This document shows positions 39,501-46,582 of a stretch of 64,000 nucleotides of DNA, in pieces. Each line of letters starts with the position of its first letter. Position 1 is the first letter of the stretch. The position numbers and the translations under genes were made by a program. The notes under the pieces were generated by a model. That model was given only the letters and a program-made list of their open reading frames with translations. It was not told the DNA's origin and made no database searches. The DNA is from DATEFF01 sp964586395 (GTDB taxonomy: Bacteria > Patescibacteriota > Saccharimonadia > Saccharimonadales > EFPC-124), in NCBI GenBank assembly GCA_964586395.1, contig CAZPGP010000001.1:1-64000 (forward strand). Direction: 5' to 3'.

Positions 39501-41609
39501 CTGCCCGCCCGTACTGGTGATCGGGCCAGAGCCGGCGACGCTCAGGACACCACTGTTGCTAATGGTGACCGTGTTGGTACCGCTGACGCTGATACCGGTA
39601 CCGCCACCCAGCAGCGAGCCAATATTCTTGTACTCAAGCGCACTACCGGCACCATTCACACCGAGCAGTTGATGCGCCGTACCAAGCGCGGTAAGGTTAG
39701 TGCCGCCATTTGCGATCGGGAGTGTCCCCACAACTTCGGTTGAGAGATCCACAGATGTTCCCAGCGTCGTCTGCAACGAGCCAGCTGCAACCGTCAGCCC
39801 GGTGCCGGTCATGTCAGTGATAACATCACCATTTAGCGTAATGCTCTGCCCAGCGCTTACAACCAGTCCGGCGCCATACGTCTGCGATGCGGCCCAGGTG
39901 TTAGCGTTGGCCGTGTTGAGTCGCAAGCCGCTCGTGCTCTTGCTGAGGCTAGTGCTGTCGAGCTCGAGACTGAAGGTTGTGCCCGTCAACTCGATACCCT
40001 GACCGTCGGCGGTATAGCTAATGCCGCCGCCTAGGCCATCCGCCGCACATGCCCAGCCGGTGCCATTGGTATTCTTCAGGATTTGGCCATCGGTACAACT
40101 CTGAAGGCCGAGCGTGAATGGATCAAGCGCCGTCCCCGACCCAGACCGGGTAAGACCCTGACCAGAAGTCGCATTCAAAACCTCGTTTCCAACCACCGTA
40201 TCGGCAGCTCCCGACAACAGCGCCAGCCCCCAGGTGCTACCGTCCCATTGCCAGAATTGCCCAGCCGAGGTTCCGTTGGCGAAGGTTAGGTTCGGATTCT
40301 GACCGCCCGAACTCGTTACCGGCCCAGAGGCAGTGACGCTGAGCGTACCCGTGTTGTTGAACGTCGTACCGGCTAGATTCATGCCAGTACCAGCAGTATA
40401 GGTAGTGTTGGTGTCGACATCAGGTGAACAGACAAACGAGTTGCCGTTCCACTGCAGCTTGTCGGTGCCGCCACAGGTCGGGCTGTTGACCGAGAATTGA
40501 CCAGTGCCGCCGTCAAGGTTCAGGCCATTGCCGGCGCTGTAACTTATGCCACCAGCGTCGGTGCCACAGGCCCAACCACCGTTGCCATTACTCTTCAGAA
40601 CCTCGTTCAGAGCGCAAGCTTCCAGGCTGAGCTTCAATGGGTCGACCGCTGTCGCACTTCCGCGAATAATCAAACCTCCGCCGGTAATAACATCAGTTAC
40701 CTCGTTACCAACCACCGTATCGCCATCCCCACCGACGCTTTGCGGCAAGCTCGCCAGTTCCCACGAATCGCCGTCCCACTGCCAGAATTGGCCATTCGCA
40801 GTTCCGTTAGCGAAAGTCACGTTAGGATTTTGCCCGCCCGAGCTCGTCAGTGGGCCCGAGGCTTGAAGGTCAATAACCCCCGTGTTAGTCAGTTGGCCAG
40901 CAACCGAGCTCAGACCTGCGCCCACCGATATGCTTCCGGTTGAGCCACCCAGATCAGTTACTGATTTGTCGGCCGTCACCACGTTCACGAATGCGTCCCC
41001 ATTGAAGTAGCTCAAGATGTTGGTATCTTGGTCGTAGTAGATTTGGCCAGCGACAGCGCTCGTTGGTTGACCGCTCGGCGCGATGATCAACGAGTTTTTG
41101 ACCTCAAGTTGACCGTTAATGCTCATCTTGCGCGACCCCTGTATTGTCGGCAGGGCGCCCGAACTGATTTCGTTCAGCGGAAGTTGCTGAACATCAAACC
41201 CGATAGCCGAGTTAACCGGGTCGATGGCGGCAGTCTGCTGAGCGTTGCGCCACAGCACAAAACCAGTAATGCCAGCGCCTAAAAGCAATAAAATCACAGC
41301 GACAACGATAGCTATCCGACGCGCGGCCGGAGACAGGTGCACACCCTGCCAGCCATCGTCAGGCTCTTCGTCATTTGGTGGTGTCGACTGCGGCGCTGGA
41401 GCTGATGGGGTTGGCGTCGGAACATACAGAGGCTGAGCCGGTGCGGCCGGAGCCGGATACTGCAGCATTGGCTGTTGACGTTCGGGCGAAAACTGCGCTT
41501 GATAACTCGCCGACCTCTGAACTTGAGGTTCAGAAATAGTACCCGGGGACGAGGGCTGCCCAGAAACACTCTGAAAACCAGTGTTTTGCTGTTCCAAGTT
41601 ATCCACCAC
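33564..41609 (-). CDS. Giant membrane-anchored beta-repeat surface protein
   Basis: About 2681 aa. A Pro/Gln-rich cytoplasmic tail precedes a transmembrane helix at about residues 98-122; the rest is outside. The stalk is built of Gly/Thr/Ser/Asn-rich beta repeats like phage tail fibres, including three ~330-aa units whose conserved line DGQGIELTGTTF recurs near 40000, 39010 and 38010. Each unit holds FWQWDG/NGSAWALA and a Cys pair (PTCxGTDKLQW ... FVCAAD). Around 36.7-37.2 kb lies a carbohydrate-binding-like module (ITNASIETNTTGWVG). The C-terminus has short hexapeptide-like strands. The longest frame starts with TTG at 41681 inside the -35 box, so GTG at 41609 is preferred. It probably mediates attachment. 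Confidence 0.85.
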   Translation of the reverse strand: MVDNLEQQNTGFQSVSGQPSSPGTISEPQVQRSASYQAQFSPERQQPMLQYPAPAAPAQPLYVPTPTPSAPAPQSTPPNDEEPDDGWQGVHLSPAARRIAIVVAVILLLLGAGITGFVLWRNAQQTAAIDPVNSAIGFDVQQLPLNEISSGALPTIQGSRKMSINGQLEVKNSLIIAPSGQPTSAVAGQIYYDQDTNILSYFNGDAFVNVVTADKSVTDLGGSTGSISVGAGLSSVAGQLTNTGVIDLQASGPLTSSGGQNPNVTFANGTANGQFWQWDGDSWELASLPQSVGGDGDTVVGNEVTDVITGGGLIIRGSATAVDPLKLSLEACALNEVLKSNGNGGWACGTDAGGISYSAGNGLNLDGGTGQFSVNSPTCGGTDKLQWNGNSFVCSPDVDTNTTYTAGTGMNLAGTTFNNTGTLSVTASGPVTSSGGQNPNLTFANGTSAGQFWQWDGSTWGLALLSGAADTVVGNEVLNATSGQGLTRSGSGTALDPFTLGLQSCTDGQILKNTNGTGWACAADGLGGGISYTADGQGIELTGTTFSLELDSTSLSKSTSGLRLNTANANTWAASQTYGAGLVVSAGQSITLNGDVITDMTGTGLTVAAGSLQTTLGTSVDLSTEVVGTLPIANGGTNLTALGTAHQLLGVNGAGSALEYKNIGSLLGGGTGISVSGTNTVTISNSGVLSVAGSGPITSTGGQTPSVTFASGTSNGQFWQWNGSAWALAFLPAEQDAVIGNEVVGGTGSNSGLTRTGTGTGGNPYTLAVNTGSGLQVTSNAIGVNSPTCAGTDKLQWDGSAFICSADADTDTTYSTISNGGLRLVGTQFGLGVCSAGQILKATSTSGEYACADDTDSNTTYSADGQGIELTGTTFGLELNGASLSKGAAGLALNLANANTWTGAQTFNAGATIGAGQSLTVNGDAFTDLTGTGLTINTGSLQTTLGTSVDLTSEVVGTLPVGNGGTGLNALGTSNQLLGVNSGGTSLEYKNLSSLLSAGTGIGLSGTNTVTVTNNGVLSVAGSGPVTSTGGQTPSLTFANGSTAGQFWQWDGDSWELASLPTEQDAVIGNEVTGGTGSNSGLVRSGAGTAGSPYTLAVNPGNGLQVASNTVGINSPTCSGTDKLQWSGTAFVCAADVDTDTNTTYSALTNGGLRLVGTQFGLGVCTQNQILKATSVSGEWACAADVDTDTNTTYTADGQGIELTGTVFSLELNGATLNKTSSGLSINLGSANTWSARQTMGAGATITTGQTFTINGEAFTDLTGSGLAFNSGVLDTTLGTSVSLTTEVTGTLPVANGGTNLTALGSAGQILNVNGGATALQYSNMASFLTAGPGIGLSGTTNVTVSNSGVLSVAGSGAISSTGGQNPTITFANGSSTGQFWQWNGSAWALSTDIGTNVSCNVGGNFACMGGNTPSGTMTLGTNNAQSLAFETNNTTVATIGTDGATAFKNSTNSTAAFKIQNAIGNDVLNVDTTTPNMITNASIETNTTGWVGLTGNTAGDSTLARDTTQAMFGAASLKITTNADINEGAKYNVTLAPSTQYTLTFNAKVSAGSFSTISLGRADISGTEVSCLTSQQINSSWGRYSCTFTTGATITNSYIYIKQSDATARSWFIDGVQIQTGSTATPYREGAIAITAPVTIGATTPNANSYGLTIRGYGEGGLNSNSLFNIQSADGVDRVIYNEQYGRFAITGGSSFWGSGALEVQGSAADSVAVKLRQVSGQTADILQVASSVGGSPIRYSVGSGDYNDTSGTKMFNVISPNFNPTASSTATFVGLAVNPVVNFAGGGAGNSTALLVNPTYTAAGGGVNRLIDLQNGGTSVMNVSRTGATVHKTTTDSTTGFNIVDSGDSSIFDVDTLNNRVGINNTTPQTALDVTGAIQQTGMWTPDTLGVDANKWTKMGSCTITFQYGLCAAVINVLGGTNGTTSGNTQATISARVKQQDPLASAPLLNLTMNGTAQNITSSDFKMVTTQNNGAGTVVELWVRNTTAFERLYYAPTLNIDTNGQWDWTPETAYTASLPVGTQTAAVYGDVYASNMTIQPATNSLSSMVVKASVGGGGNEILRVDTTNERVAIGVIAGAPSAKLHVSTGTTVGLRVYQSGSSDALQLANATADFLTVSSTGATTLKNTTNSTAAFRILNAGNVEMLSVDTTNSRVMLGKVSSGLTASAKMYIGDFGSGVGNIFIGESEESTDSDVLELHGLAGLRFTVNDAAGDVRMRIEDEGVMILGTGSFGGGGRLHFGDVDQAWVGEYGTGDTDALQLNGRLGIYMSYNDTNRVKLDTAGLTIADNIDTPGKQYRMRTSGSSLDFEAAGAGLYFSAWSGAGFTGTQYIGMILYHDQSRTDFKSTYTYFNPTTSPSGDLVDFNRSNAGTLLGFAQAGTLQGSISINGTTVSYNAFTGSHYTWSNQNLQRGELVRMTGENNSRPGQDESAEPTYGVERTTTANDPAAMGTFLSRMNPELPFDMFDNANLVAAVGNGDMWVVDDGQDIQPGDFLISSDTAGHAMKDEGQFPTSYVIARAAQNVTWSGETQLIGGKKHKKISVLYGSFQKTNLSAFQQGVWSGGLVANDATFNGFVTFNGGIKFNGDATFDGNVAFNKNVTFSSNTAGTVTIPAGQKTATVTFSRQHTEKPVVNVTPEEFVSGSYRVKEVAKDKFLVELSQTQAADVHFNWSALSANAAN
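37990..40030 (-). repeat. Three ~1 kb tandem repeat units within the giant gene
   Basis: The coding segment for DGQGIELTG lies at about 40000, 39010 and 38010, a period of about 990 bases. Flanking text (for example the segments for NGGLRLVGTQFGLGVC and TLGTSV) repeats in the same order. The copies are diverged at the DNA level yet in frame. Unit number may vary between strains by recombination. Confidence 0.75.
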
Positions 41610-41652
41610 TCTGTGAAGAAACCTTTTTGTTTCGAACTCTCTCTCAGCAAAA

Positions 41653-41681
41653 ATTATATTCGCTCTAACTCTGAAGCACAA
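41653..41681 (-). promoter_or_regulatory. Promoter of the giant surface protein gene
   Basis: On the minus strand TTGTGC (41676-41681) and TATAAT (41653-41658) are spaced by 17 bases. Transcription would start near 41646, which rules out the upstream TTG codon at 41681 as the translation start. Confidence 0.65.
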
Positions 41682-41860
41682 GGGGTTTGCTATCTGTTAA
41701 CCTCTCGGTCTGTGTATAACTTCCCTCTATAAAATATGGCGCGACGAATATGCAAAAATAATTTATCCCCACGTTGTACATCTTTTCCCCAGTTTTTACA
41801 CACACTGTGGATGAATTTTGTTCGTAAAGATATAGAATTTTCGCGAAATAGTTGCAGGAT

Positions 41861-41869
41861 TGCTATAAT
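41861..41869 (+). promoter_or_regulatory. Extended -10 promoter of the Fur-family gene
   Basis: TG-C-TATAAT (TG 41861-41862, hexamer 41864-41869) ends exactly 7 bases before the ATG at 41877. The transcript would start at or next to the A of the start codon. Confidence 0.6.
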
Positions 41870-41876
41870 TGCGATT

Positions 41877-42290
41877 ATGATCGACCGCTTCAAAGAAATT
41901 CTGAAAGATTCAGGCAATAGCTATACCGCGCCGCGCCAAGCCGTCTTTGAGCAACTCCTCAAATCTGGCCCCACAACCGCAACCGAACTGGCCCGCTCCT
42001 GTGCGCCAACGATCGACCGCGCAACGACGTATCGGACCGTCACACTCTTTGAACGACTTGGGGTAGTTAACCGCATTTGGCATGGCTTCAAGAGTCAAAT
42101 CGAACTCAGTGAAATCTTCACTCCGCACCACCACCATGCCTCCTGCCAAAACTGCGGTGTGAGCATTGATATTGTGGACCCCGAGCTAGAGAAACTCCTC
42201 AGCCGCATCGCCCGCGAACGCAACTTCTTGGCGCTAGGACACGTCATTGAGCTGACTGGCTACTGTCAAAAGTGCCAACTAAAGCAGTAA
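41877..42290 (+). CDS. Fur/PerR-family metalloregulator
   Basis: A 137-aa regulator. The N-terminal winged helix (YTAPRQAVFEQLL; TIDRATTYRTVTLFERLGVV) binds DNA. The C-terminal dimer domain has the metal-sensing HHHHASCQNCG near residue 85 and a second Cys pair in GYCQKC near residue 130, which form the structural zinc site. It may sense iron, zinc or peroxide; the sequence does not decide which. The start at 41877 is set by the -10 box 7 bases upstream; the longer upstream frame has no support. Confidence 0.88.
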   Translation: MIDRFKEILKDSGNSYTAPRQAVFEQLLKSGPTTATELARSCAPTIDRATTYRTVTLFERLGVVNRIWHGFKSQIELSEIFTPHHHHASCQNCGVSIDIVDPELEKLLSRIARERNFLALGHVIELTGYCQKCQLKQ

Positions 42291-42295
42291 TCCCA

Positions 42296-42323
42296 TTGAC
42301 TTTCACAGCCTTTAGTCGATAAT
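42296..42323 (+). promoter_or_regulatory. Promoter of the RRM protein gene, with a long leader
   Basis: TTGACT (42296-42301) and GATAAT (42318-42323) are spaced by 16 bases, immediately after the Fur-family gene. The leader to the GTG start at 42442 is about 112 bases and holds a GTTTTGG/CCAAAAAC hairpin, a layout often linked to cold or autoregulatory control. Confidence 0.5.
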
Positions 42324-42441
42324 GTACCCTTAGGCAGGTCTTATATATGTGCTGGCGAAAGTTTTGGTTTCCAAAAACGACCCTAAGTACATTGAGTGGT
42401 CGTCCTGTTAGAGAAAGATTTTAAGTAGGTATTTCAAACAC

Positions 42442-42771
42442 GTGAAACTTTATGTTGGAAACTTGCCCTACAACACAAGTGAAGAGGACCTGAAGGAGCT
42501 ATTTGGCGCCCACGGTACTGTTACTTCTGTTAGCCTGATTAACGACCGCGAAACCGGTCGCTCAAAGGGTTTTGGGTTCGTAGAATTTGAGAACGACGAA
42601 GAGGCCAAGAAAGCCATCGACGCTCTCCACGGCCAGGACTTCGGCGGCCGCGCATTGGTTGTGAATGAAGCTCGTCCAAAGACCGAGCGCCCTGACCGCC
42701 CACAAGGCGGCTCTCGTGGCGGCAACGGTAATGGTGGCGGCTTCAACAGCTTCCGTCAGCGCAGCTGGTAG
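42442..42771 (+). CDS. RRM-domain RNA-binding protein
   Basis: A 109-aa protein with a single RNA recognition motif at residues 1-78: RNP2 is KLYVGNLP and RNP1 is SKGFGFVEF. The tail is Gly/Arg/Asn-rich (GGSRGGNGNGG), like bacterial cold-induced Rbp proteins of cyanobacteria. It likely binds single-stranded RNA and acts as an RNA chaperone. The start is GTG. A long leader and a strong terminator make it a single-gene unit. Confidence 0.92.
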   Translation: MKLYVGNLPYNTSEEDLKELFGAHGTVTSVSLINDRETGRSKGFGFVEFENDEEAKKAIDALHGQDFGGRALVVNEARPKTERPDRPQGGSRGGNGNGGGFNSFRQRSW

Positions 42772-42783
42772 TCTAGTCAGCAC

Positions 42784-42820
42784 AATAAAAACTACTCGAT
42801 TCGTCGGGTAGTTTTTATTT
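42784..42820 (+). terminator. Intrinsic terminator of the RRM protein gene
   Basis: A 15-bp stem with one wobble (AATAAAAACTACTCG with CGGGTAGTTTTTATT) lies 13 bases after the stop codon, and its 3' arm is T-rich. Confidence 0.85.
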
Positions 42821-42823
42821 TGC

Positions 42824-42876
42824 TTGACATTGTATAGTCCACAGGACTAATGTATGACTAGTATAACTAATCATAC
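42824..42876 (+). promoter_or_regulatory. Promoter and operator of the abrB-like/efflux operon
   Basis: A consensus TTGACA (42824-42829) is followed after 18 bases by TAATGT. Overlapping the start region, GTATGACTAG (42852-42861) and CTAATCATAC (42867-42876) form an inverted repeat with one mismatch around a 5-base centre. This suits binding of the AbrB-like product or another regulator to its own operon. Confidence 0.5.
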
Positions 42877-42885
42877 GAGGTATAA

Positions 42886-43143
42886 ATGGGCCCACTTCCT
42901 CCTATGCATTCTCTTTCGGTGGCAACAGTTGGCACAAAAGGCCAAATTGTCATCCCTCAGGAGATTCGCGAACAAGTTAATATCAAACCTGGCGACAAAA
43001 TGGTCCTTTTGATGCGCGGCAAAAATGCCGTCGTCATGCTACCAATGGACGGAATTCAGGAACTCCTTGACCGACTTGACGCCGACTTTAGTCAGCTCCG
43101 CACAGTCGTTAGCAAAACAGAAGACAAAAAGGAGAACGCATAA
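42886..43143 (+). CDS. AbrB/MazE/SpoVT-family DNA-binding regulator
   Basis: An 85-aa protein with a swapped-hairpin AbrB domain: SVATVGTKGQIVIPQEIREQVNIKPGDKMVLL at about residues 10-42, followed by a helical tail. GAGG lies 5 bases before the ATG. Its stop codon overlaps the ATG of the efflux pump gene (TAATG), so the two are coupled and the regulator probably controls the pump. No MazF-like toxin is adjacent, so an antitoxin role is less likely. Confidence 0.88.
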   Translation: MGPLPPMHSLSVATVGTKGQIVIPQEIREQVNIKPGDKMVLLMRGKNAVVMLPMDGIQELLDRLDADFSQLRTVVSKTEDKKENA

Positions 43144-44792
43144 TGCTCCATCACATAAGCAAACGTGAGAAGATAATCGTCCTGATAGCTGTCATGTCCG
43201 GCCTGTTCCTGGCGGCGCTCGATCAGACCATTGTCGGTACGGCTCTGCCAAAAATCCTGACCGAGTTCAACGCCCTCGAGAAACTCAGCTGGGTGGTAAC
43301 CGCCTATTTGCTAGCCTCAACAGTTACCGTGCCAATCGCCGGTAAACTCAGTGACATCTACGGCCGCCGCAAACTCTTGATGGCTGGTATTGTTGTTTTT
43401 GTCGCAAGCTCGATGCTCGCTGGTGTTGCGCAGCACATCGACCAGCTCATTGCCTTCCGTGCCCTGCAGGGTATCGGTGGTGGTATTCTGTTTGCCAACG
43501 CCTTCTCTATTATTGGTGACCTTTTTGTCCCAGCCGAACGCGGTAAATGGATGGGTATATTTGGTGCGGTCTTTGGACTAAGCTCTGTGGTTGGCCCGCT
43601 CCTCGGTGGGTGGCTGACCGATGGTCACAGCTTCTTCGGGCTCACGACCGACTGGCGCTGGACGTTCTATATTAACGTACCTATCGGCATTATTGCCTTT
43701 GGTATGATCGCGCGCTACCTGCCAACCATCGTGGCCAAGGTTAAGCATTCCATCGATTACCTCGGCGCGTTGCTGCTGACTGGCGGCTTGGGTTCGTTGA
43801 TCCTGGCAACATCGCTGGGAGGCACAAAGGACTGGGCGTGGGACTCACCACGCATCATCGGTTTGTTCGTAGCCGCCGTCGCGCTAATCGTCAGCTTCCT
43901 GCTGGTTGAGCGTAAGGCAAAAGACCCAATTCTTCCGCTCTCGTTCTTCAAAAATCCTGTCTTTAGTGTCGCAGCAATCCTGATATTCATCTTCGGTATC
44001 GGCATGTTTGGCGCGATCATCTACATCCCGTTATTTGCGCAGGACGTCCTGAACTTTAGTGCCACCAACGCCGGCATCATCATGCTGCCAATGGTTATCG
44101 GTCTGACGGTCGCCAGTGCAATTTCTGGTCGTGTCGTCAGCTCCATTGGCCGCTACAAAGCAATCTTGGTTGCTGGTATGGGTCTGGCCGTTGTTGGTAT
44201 CTTTACCCTCACAAGTCTCACACCGCAGAGCACTTACTTTGACATGGCCTGGCGCATGATTGTGACTGGCCTTGGCTTGGGCGTGGGTATGCCGCTCTTG
44301 AACCTCGCCGTCCAGAATTCCTTCCACCAGAAGGACATTGGCACCTCAACTGCTGCAATGCAGATGTTCCGCAGCGTCGGTAGTACCGTCGGTGTGGCCA
44401 TCATGGGCACCTTGCTCAACGGCGCGCTAAGTCAGAAACTAGCCGGCATCCAGGAAGATCCGTTCGTCAAAATGGCGAGTGCAAGCGGCCAAGGCGACAA
44501 GTTCCAAAACATTGACGTCAACTCAGTCCAGGGAATCCTAAGCGAACAGGGCAAACACGCCATCGAAGCCAGCCTGGCACAGTTGCCCGCGAACGTTCGC
44601 GAGACAATGCTCGGCGCTTTCCACGGCTTGGTTTCGACGCTTCAATCAGCGCTCAGTAGCTCAATCACTCAGATTTTCCTGCTATCTGCGGGGCTGATGA
44701 CTATAGCTTTCGTAATCAGTTTCTTCATCAAGGAAATCCCGCTGAAACACCACGCCGGCGATGACGAGGCCACGCCTTCGCCTGCCGCCTAA
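43143..44792 (+). CDS. DHA2-family (EmrB/QacA) MFS multidrug efflux transporter
   Basis: A 549-aa membrane protein with 14 predicted transmembrane helices. Motif A-like GKLSDIYGRRKLLMAG, the first-helix motif LDQTIVGTALPKI and motif C-like GPLLGGWL identify the drug:H+ antiporter-2 family. A hydrophilic loop (about residues 430-500) precedes the last helix. AAGGAG precedes the ATG. It is encoded with the AbrB-like regulator and its 3' end overlaps the convergent methyltransferase gene by 4 bases. Confidence 0.93.
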   Translation: MLHHISKREKIIVLIAVMSGLFLAALDQTIVGTALPKILTEFNALEKLSWVVTAYLLASTVTVPIAGKLSDIYGRRKLLMAGIVVFVASSMLAGVAQHIDQLIAFRALQGIGGGILFANAFSIIGDLFVPAERGKWMGIFGAVFGLSSVVGPLLGGWLTDGHSFFGLTTDWRWTFYINVPIGIIAFGMIARYLPTIVAKVKHSIDYLGALLLTGGLGSLILATSLGGTKDWAWDSPRIIGLFVAAVALIVSFLLVERKAKDPILPLSFFKNPVFSVAAILIFIFGIGMFGAIIYIPLFAQDVLNFSATNAGIIMLPMVIGLTVASAISGRVVSSIGRYKAILVAGMGLAVVGIFTLTSLTPQSTYFDMAWRMIVTGLGLGVGMPLLNLAVQNSFHQKDIGTSTAAMQMFRSVGSTVGVAIMGTLLNGALSQKLAGIQEDPFVKMASASGQGDKFQNIDVNSVQGILSEQGKHAIEASLAQLPANVRETMLGAFHGLVSTLQSALSSSITQIFLLSAGLMTIAFVISFFIKEIPLKHHAGDDEATPSPAA

Positions 44793-45394
44793 GGTCGCAG
44801 AATCGCCAAACTAGTCGCAACTTGCAAGCGCGCCGGATGAGTCACCAACCACTCATCGACGGCGCGTTTTGCGCCTGGCAAGGCCTCAGACTGGTAGTCG
44901 TCAACAACCACAACAGCACCTTCCGCCAGCCGTGGCCACACCAGCTTCAGGCTGTCATGGATTGAGTTATAAAAGTCGCCGTCTAAGAACGCAAAGGCGA
45001 TTCGCTCGGGCATATCATCTGGCGTCAGATCGCTAAACCAGGCCTTGTGCATGACCGGTAGCGGCAAACCCGCCTGCTTGAAGTGTCGAATAAATTCAGA
45101 TTTCTGCGCGCGCAACTCCCCCACCTTGAACTGTTCGCCGACAGGGCTGGCATCCTGGGCGGTCTTGGGTGGTAGGCCAGCAAAAGAATCGTAGGCGTGC
45201 AAGACCTTGTCGCTCCCATGCTGCTGCAGAAGTCGCCTGAGGAAAAGCGTCGTCGTGCCCACGTAACAGCCTAATTCTACAACATCTCCGTCGACATTGC
45301 TTCTCAGCACGTTCTCAAGAGACGAGAGAATTTTAACAAGTTCTTCGCGGCTCACTTGATCACTCAAAATCGGGTACTTCCCCAGTAAATCCAT
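44789..45394 (-). CDS. TylF/MycF-like class I SAM-dependent methyltransferase
   Basis: A 201-aa protein with the SAM site VVELGCYVGTTTLFLRRLL near residue 38 and the metal-binding motif FLDGDFYNSIHDSL near residue 133 plus VVVVDDYQSE near residue 160. This pattern fits macrocin O-methyltransferase-like (TylF) proteins that methylate sugars; a surface glycan substrate is plausible. The start at 45394 is preferred to an upstream frame because TACAAT ends 6 bases before it (leaderless). The gene is divergent from the Crp/Fnr regulator. Confidence 0.82.
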   Translation of the reverse strand: MDLLGKYPILSDQVSREELVKILSSLENVLRSNVDGDVVELGCYVGTTTLFLRRLLQQHGSDKVLHAYDSFAGLPPKTAQDASPVGEQFKVGELRAQKSEFIRHFKQAGLPLPVMHKAWFSDLTPDDMPERIAFAFLDGDFYNSIHDSLKLVWPRLAEGAVVVVDDYQSEALPGAKRAVDEWLVTHPARLQVATSLAILRP

Positions 45395-45447
45395 ACGCCT
45401 ATTGTACCTGCTATCAAAATGCAAGGAAAATCCCCACTGAGTAGGCA

Positions 45448-45456
45448 TGCTACTAT
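45448..45456 (+). promoter_or_regulatory. Extended -10 promoter of the Crp/Fnr-family gene
   Basis: TG-C-TACTAT (hexamer 45451-45456) ends 6 bases before the ATG at 45463, giving an apparently leaderless mRNA. Confidence 0.55.
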
Positions 45457-45462
45457 GGAACT

Positions 45463-46107
45463 ATGGAACAGCACACGACATTTAAGGAATTTCTCGAACA
45501 GTTCCCGGTACGGCGCTTCCAAAAGGGCGAGATGATAATCTGTGAAGGATTAGCGCCTCGTAAGTGTTACGCCTTGAAATCGGGGTTCGCAAAAGTATTT
45601 TTAACTACCAAGAGTGGCGAGGAGAAGGCTGTGAGCTTCATGGCATCACACGATCTATTCCCGCTTACTTGGATATTTGGCAAAACAGACGTATCGCTTT
45701 ACTACTACCAGGCATACACTGACTGCGAGATGTTTGAGGTAAATCGAGACGACCTCATCCGTCACGCGGAGGACGACCCGGGGATGTTCCGACGCCTCTT
45801 CGACTACACGCTAGACCAAAACATCGACCTAATGCAGCACATTCATAGCCTAGAACAGGCTAAAGCATCTGAGAAGCTGATGTACGCCTTCCACTTCTTA
45901 ACTCGCCGTTTCGGCAAGAAGATCACCAAGTCACGCACAAAGATGCTTCTGCCGCTCACGCAGCAGGACCTAGCAAATTTCTTGGGACTTACCCGCGAGA
46001 CAACCGGTGCGCAGCTAAAGGAACTGCAGCACAAGGGAGTTATCAACTACCAACAGCAGGAATACGTGATTCACACTGACCGGCTGCGAGCTTTGATCGA
46101 AGATTAA
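45463..46107 (+). CDS. Crp/Fnr-family transcriptional regulator
   Basis: A 214-aa regulator with an N-terminal cyclic-nucleotide-binding-like beta barrel (about residues 10-120; FQKGEMIICEGLAPRKCYALKSG), a dimer helix and a C-terminal HTH (LTQQDLANFLGLTRETTGAQLKELQHKG near residue 170). The phosphate-binding cassette of cAMP receptors and the Cys set of Fnr are not evident, so the signal is unknown. It ends before a terminator at 46195-46220. Confidence 0.9.
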   Translation: MEQHTTFKEFLEQFPVRRFQKGEMIICEGLAPRKCYALKSGFAKVFLTTKSGEEKAVSFMASHDLFPLTWIFGKTDVSLYYYQAYTDCEMFEVNRDDLIRHAEDDPGMFRRLFDYTLDQNIDLMQHIHSLEQAKASEKLMYAFHFLTRRFGKKITKSRTKMLLPLTQQDLANFLGLTRETTGAQLKELQHKGVINYQQQEYVIHTDRLRALIED

Positions 46108-46194
46108 GCTTGGTTCTCCTTCGCTGATTACGTTTATAGCCCCATGGTATATCCGTTATAGCGACCATCACTAGGAAATTTTCCATTTACATAG

Positions 46195-46220
46195 ACAGAG
46201 GCCCCTCGGTGGGTCTCTGT
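46195..46220. terminator. Terminator after the Crp/Fnr gene
   Basis: ACAGAGGCCC (46195-46204) pairs with GGGTCTCTGT (46211-46220) with one wobble; the following bases are T-rich. It stands between two convergent genes and may serve both. Confidence 0.7.
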
Positions 46221-46241
46221 TCCTATTTTGGGTCTGATTTC

Positions 46242-46535
46242 CTAGGCAGCGCGAGCGTAACCGAGTTCAGCAGATTCAGTCGCGAACTCTGCGAGTCGAT
46301 GCTGTCGGACCTCCCTCAACGAAACGACTTCAGCGCCATGATCGTCCGATTCAACAGATGCGCGTTCGTGGACCTCACGCGAAGGGTCGCGGACCTCGCT
46401 GAGGCCCATGTCGAAGGTAGATAAAACCAAAGCAGTAGCAGCACCACCTAGCGTCTCGATACGCTGTGGTCGCTGGGCACGCTGCCATTCGAGGTAGCGT
46501 TCAAACTCTCGTTGATCTCTGCTCTCTACGCTCAT
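46242..46535 (-). CDS. Small hypothetical protein downstream of an MFS gene
   Basis: A 97-aa soluble, charged protein rich in Glu, Arg and Ala, with no recognised domain. The ATG at 46535 is chosen because GTGAGG lies 6 bases upstream; a longer frame begins with TTG. It starts 48 bases after the MFS stop on the same strand and may be its co-transcribed partner. Confidence in the gene is moderate because the protein has no known relatives that I can name. Confidence 0.5.
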   Translation of the reverse strand: MSVESRDQREFERYLEWQRAQRPQRIETLGGAATALVLSTFDMGLSEVRDPSREVHERASVESDDHGAEVVSLREVRQHRLAEFATESAELGYARAA

Positions 46536-46582
46536 TCTGACCTCACGATACGCCCATATTGCCAAAAGTGCAATAGTATCGT

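Noticed and set aside
41610..41681. TTG start of the giant surface protein at 41681
   Set aside because: It lies inside the -35 box of a well-spaced promoter, so it would not be transcribed; GTG at 41609 is preferred, although TTG at 41597 is also possible.
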